Shown here piece after piece: positions 28,724 through 29,223 of a stretch of 29,223 nucleotides of DNA (the first letter of the stretch is position 1; each line of letters begins with the position of its first letter). Where the stretch lies: positions 1-29,223 of the IMG/VR virus record IMGVR_UViG_3300000117_009279; one strand, 5' to 3'. The position numbers were made by a program, and so were the translations under genes. The notes beneath the pieces were generated by a model. It saw only the letters and a list, made by a program, of their open reading frames with translations. It made no database searches and was not told the DNA's origin. This stretch comes from a virus.

Positions 28724-29223
28724 ATGATACCGTTATTCAAGACTCATTACAGTATTGGAAAATCCATATTAACATTCAACTCAGAATCGAAGGAGGGGGG
28801 TGCTGATAGCGTATTGCAAATAGCCAAAGAAAATAATCTAGATAAGATTTTTTTAACAGAGGATAATATGCACGGCTTTTTGCAGTGCAAGAGGTTGTGT
28901 GATGAAAATAATATTCATCTGATTTTTGGCTTAAGACTTAAGGTCTCAGAGTCTAAGGCTGCCAAGGAAAAGCATAAAGTAGTGATCTTTGGCAAAAATG
29001 ATGATGGAATTAGGGCGTTATATAAAATATATTCATATGCTTTTTGCGAAAATGAAGGGTTTGTTTTTCTTGAGGACCTACAAAGAATGTGGGATGATAA
29101 CAACCTATCTTTGTGCATCCCATTCTACGACTCTTTTATTTATTACAATAATTTTACTTTTGATCAGTTCGATCCACCTATTGGTAATTTTGGCGACGTA
29201 ACCTTTTTTACCGAAGACAATAA
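28724..29223 (+). CDS. dnaE: DnaE-type DNA polymerase III alpha subunit, PHP domain (3' partial)
   Basis: The frame stays open to the window end (166 codons), so this is only the N-terminus of a probably 1000-residue-class polymerase. It follows the PHP domain of bacterial DnaE in order: FKTHYSIGKSILTF (5-18; DnaE 'HlHs.yS.ldg'), VLQIAKENNLDKIFLTEDNMHG, LCDENNIHLIFGLRL (DnaE 'k.~~gikpIiG.e'), KVVIFGKNDDGIRALYKIYS (DnaE 'vlLaknekGy.nL.kl.S') and GFVFLEDLQRMW. The metal-binding histidines of active PHP domains are mostly replaced: Leu4 and Lys6 for the H-x-H, and T-E-D for T-D-H. Thus PHP proofreading is probably lost, as in E. coli DnaE. It begins one base after the preceding stop. Confidence 0.82.
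   Translation, partial: MIPLFKTHYSIGKSILTFNSESKEGGADSVLQIAKENNLDKIFLTEDNMHGFLQCKRLCDENNIHLIFGLRLKVSESKAAKEKHKVVIFGKNDDGIRALYKIYSYAFCENEGFVFLEDLQRMWDDNNLSLCIPFYDSFIYYNNFTFDQFDPPIGNFGDVTFFTEDN

Noticed and set aside
28915-29201. ORFs of 67 and 70 residues at the right end
   Set aside because: They overlap the open DnaE reading frame, which has recognisable PHP domain blocks.
1-29223. tRNA genes, insertion sequences, integrase or attachment sites
   Set aside because: No cloverleaf-like sequence, transposase, recombinase or terminal inverted repeat pair was recognised on either strand by eye; a covariance-model scan was not possible.

Overview
This 29.2 kb window is AT-rich, almost fully coding, and reads as part of the genome of a large virulent tailed bacteriophage. 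It holds a collagen-like tail-fibre C-terminus with an S74 auto-processing domain, a phage-type dNMP kinase, dUTPase, class I ribonucleotide reductase, a RecA-like recombinase, a DnaB helicase, a TOPRIM primase and the start of a DnaE-type DNA polymerase. Genes are packed with 1-68 bp overlaps. There are no tRNAs, insertion sequences or integrase. Hsp20, the FmdB-like protein and the GDP-fucose genes recall marine T4-like phages and cyanophages, but the replication set (DnaB, DnaE) is not the T4 set. The host cannot be fixed from the sequence. Most starts lack a Shine-Dalgarno motif, although TTGACA/TATAAT promoters and ordinary hairpin-U terminators are present.

Layout. (1) 1-1726, rightward: end of a collagen-like/S74 fibre gene, then a structural-looking protein with a C-terminal Ig-like domain. 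(2) 1723-6312, leftward: FmdB-like protein, Hsp20, thermonuclease, a small unknown, a GT-B glycosyltransferase, a sigma-70-like factor, dNMP kinase, dUTPase and a 99-residue unknown. A consensus promoter and a degenerate 17-bp tandem array lie just upstream of dUTPase. (3) 6333-15727, rightward: a sugar cassette of about six glycosyltransferases, two methyltransferases, an unusual nucleotidylyltransferase-GHMP kinase fusion, GDP-L-fucose synthase and GDP-mannose 4,6-dehydratase. (4) 15728-18465: terminator, then NrdB and NrdA. (5) 18467-21223: two more glycosyltransferases flanking a UDP-galactopyranose mutase. (6) 21289-22859: three small proteins carrying widespread phage domains, closed by a strong terminator. 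(7) 22953-29223: replication/recombination run (unknown, RecA, PD-(D/E)XK nuclease, unknown, DnaB, primase, RecB-like nuclease, DnaE cut by the window end).

How it fits together: dNMP kinase, dUTPase and RNR supply dNTPs to the DnaB/primase/DnaE machinery. The sigma-like factor probably redirects host RNA polymerase. The sugar genes can make GDP-fucose from host GDP-mannose, UDP-Galf from host UDP-Gal, and probably one further activated sugar, with about nine candidate transferases and two methylases to assemble and decorate a glycan. Whether the acceptor is the virion (for example the fibre) or the host surface is the main open biological question.
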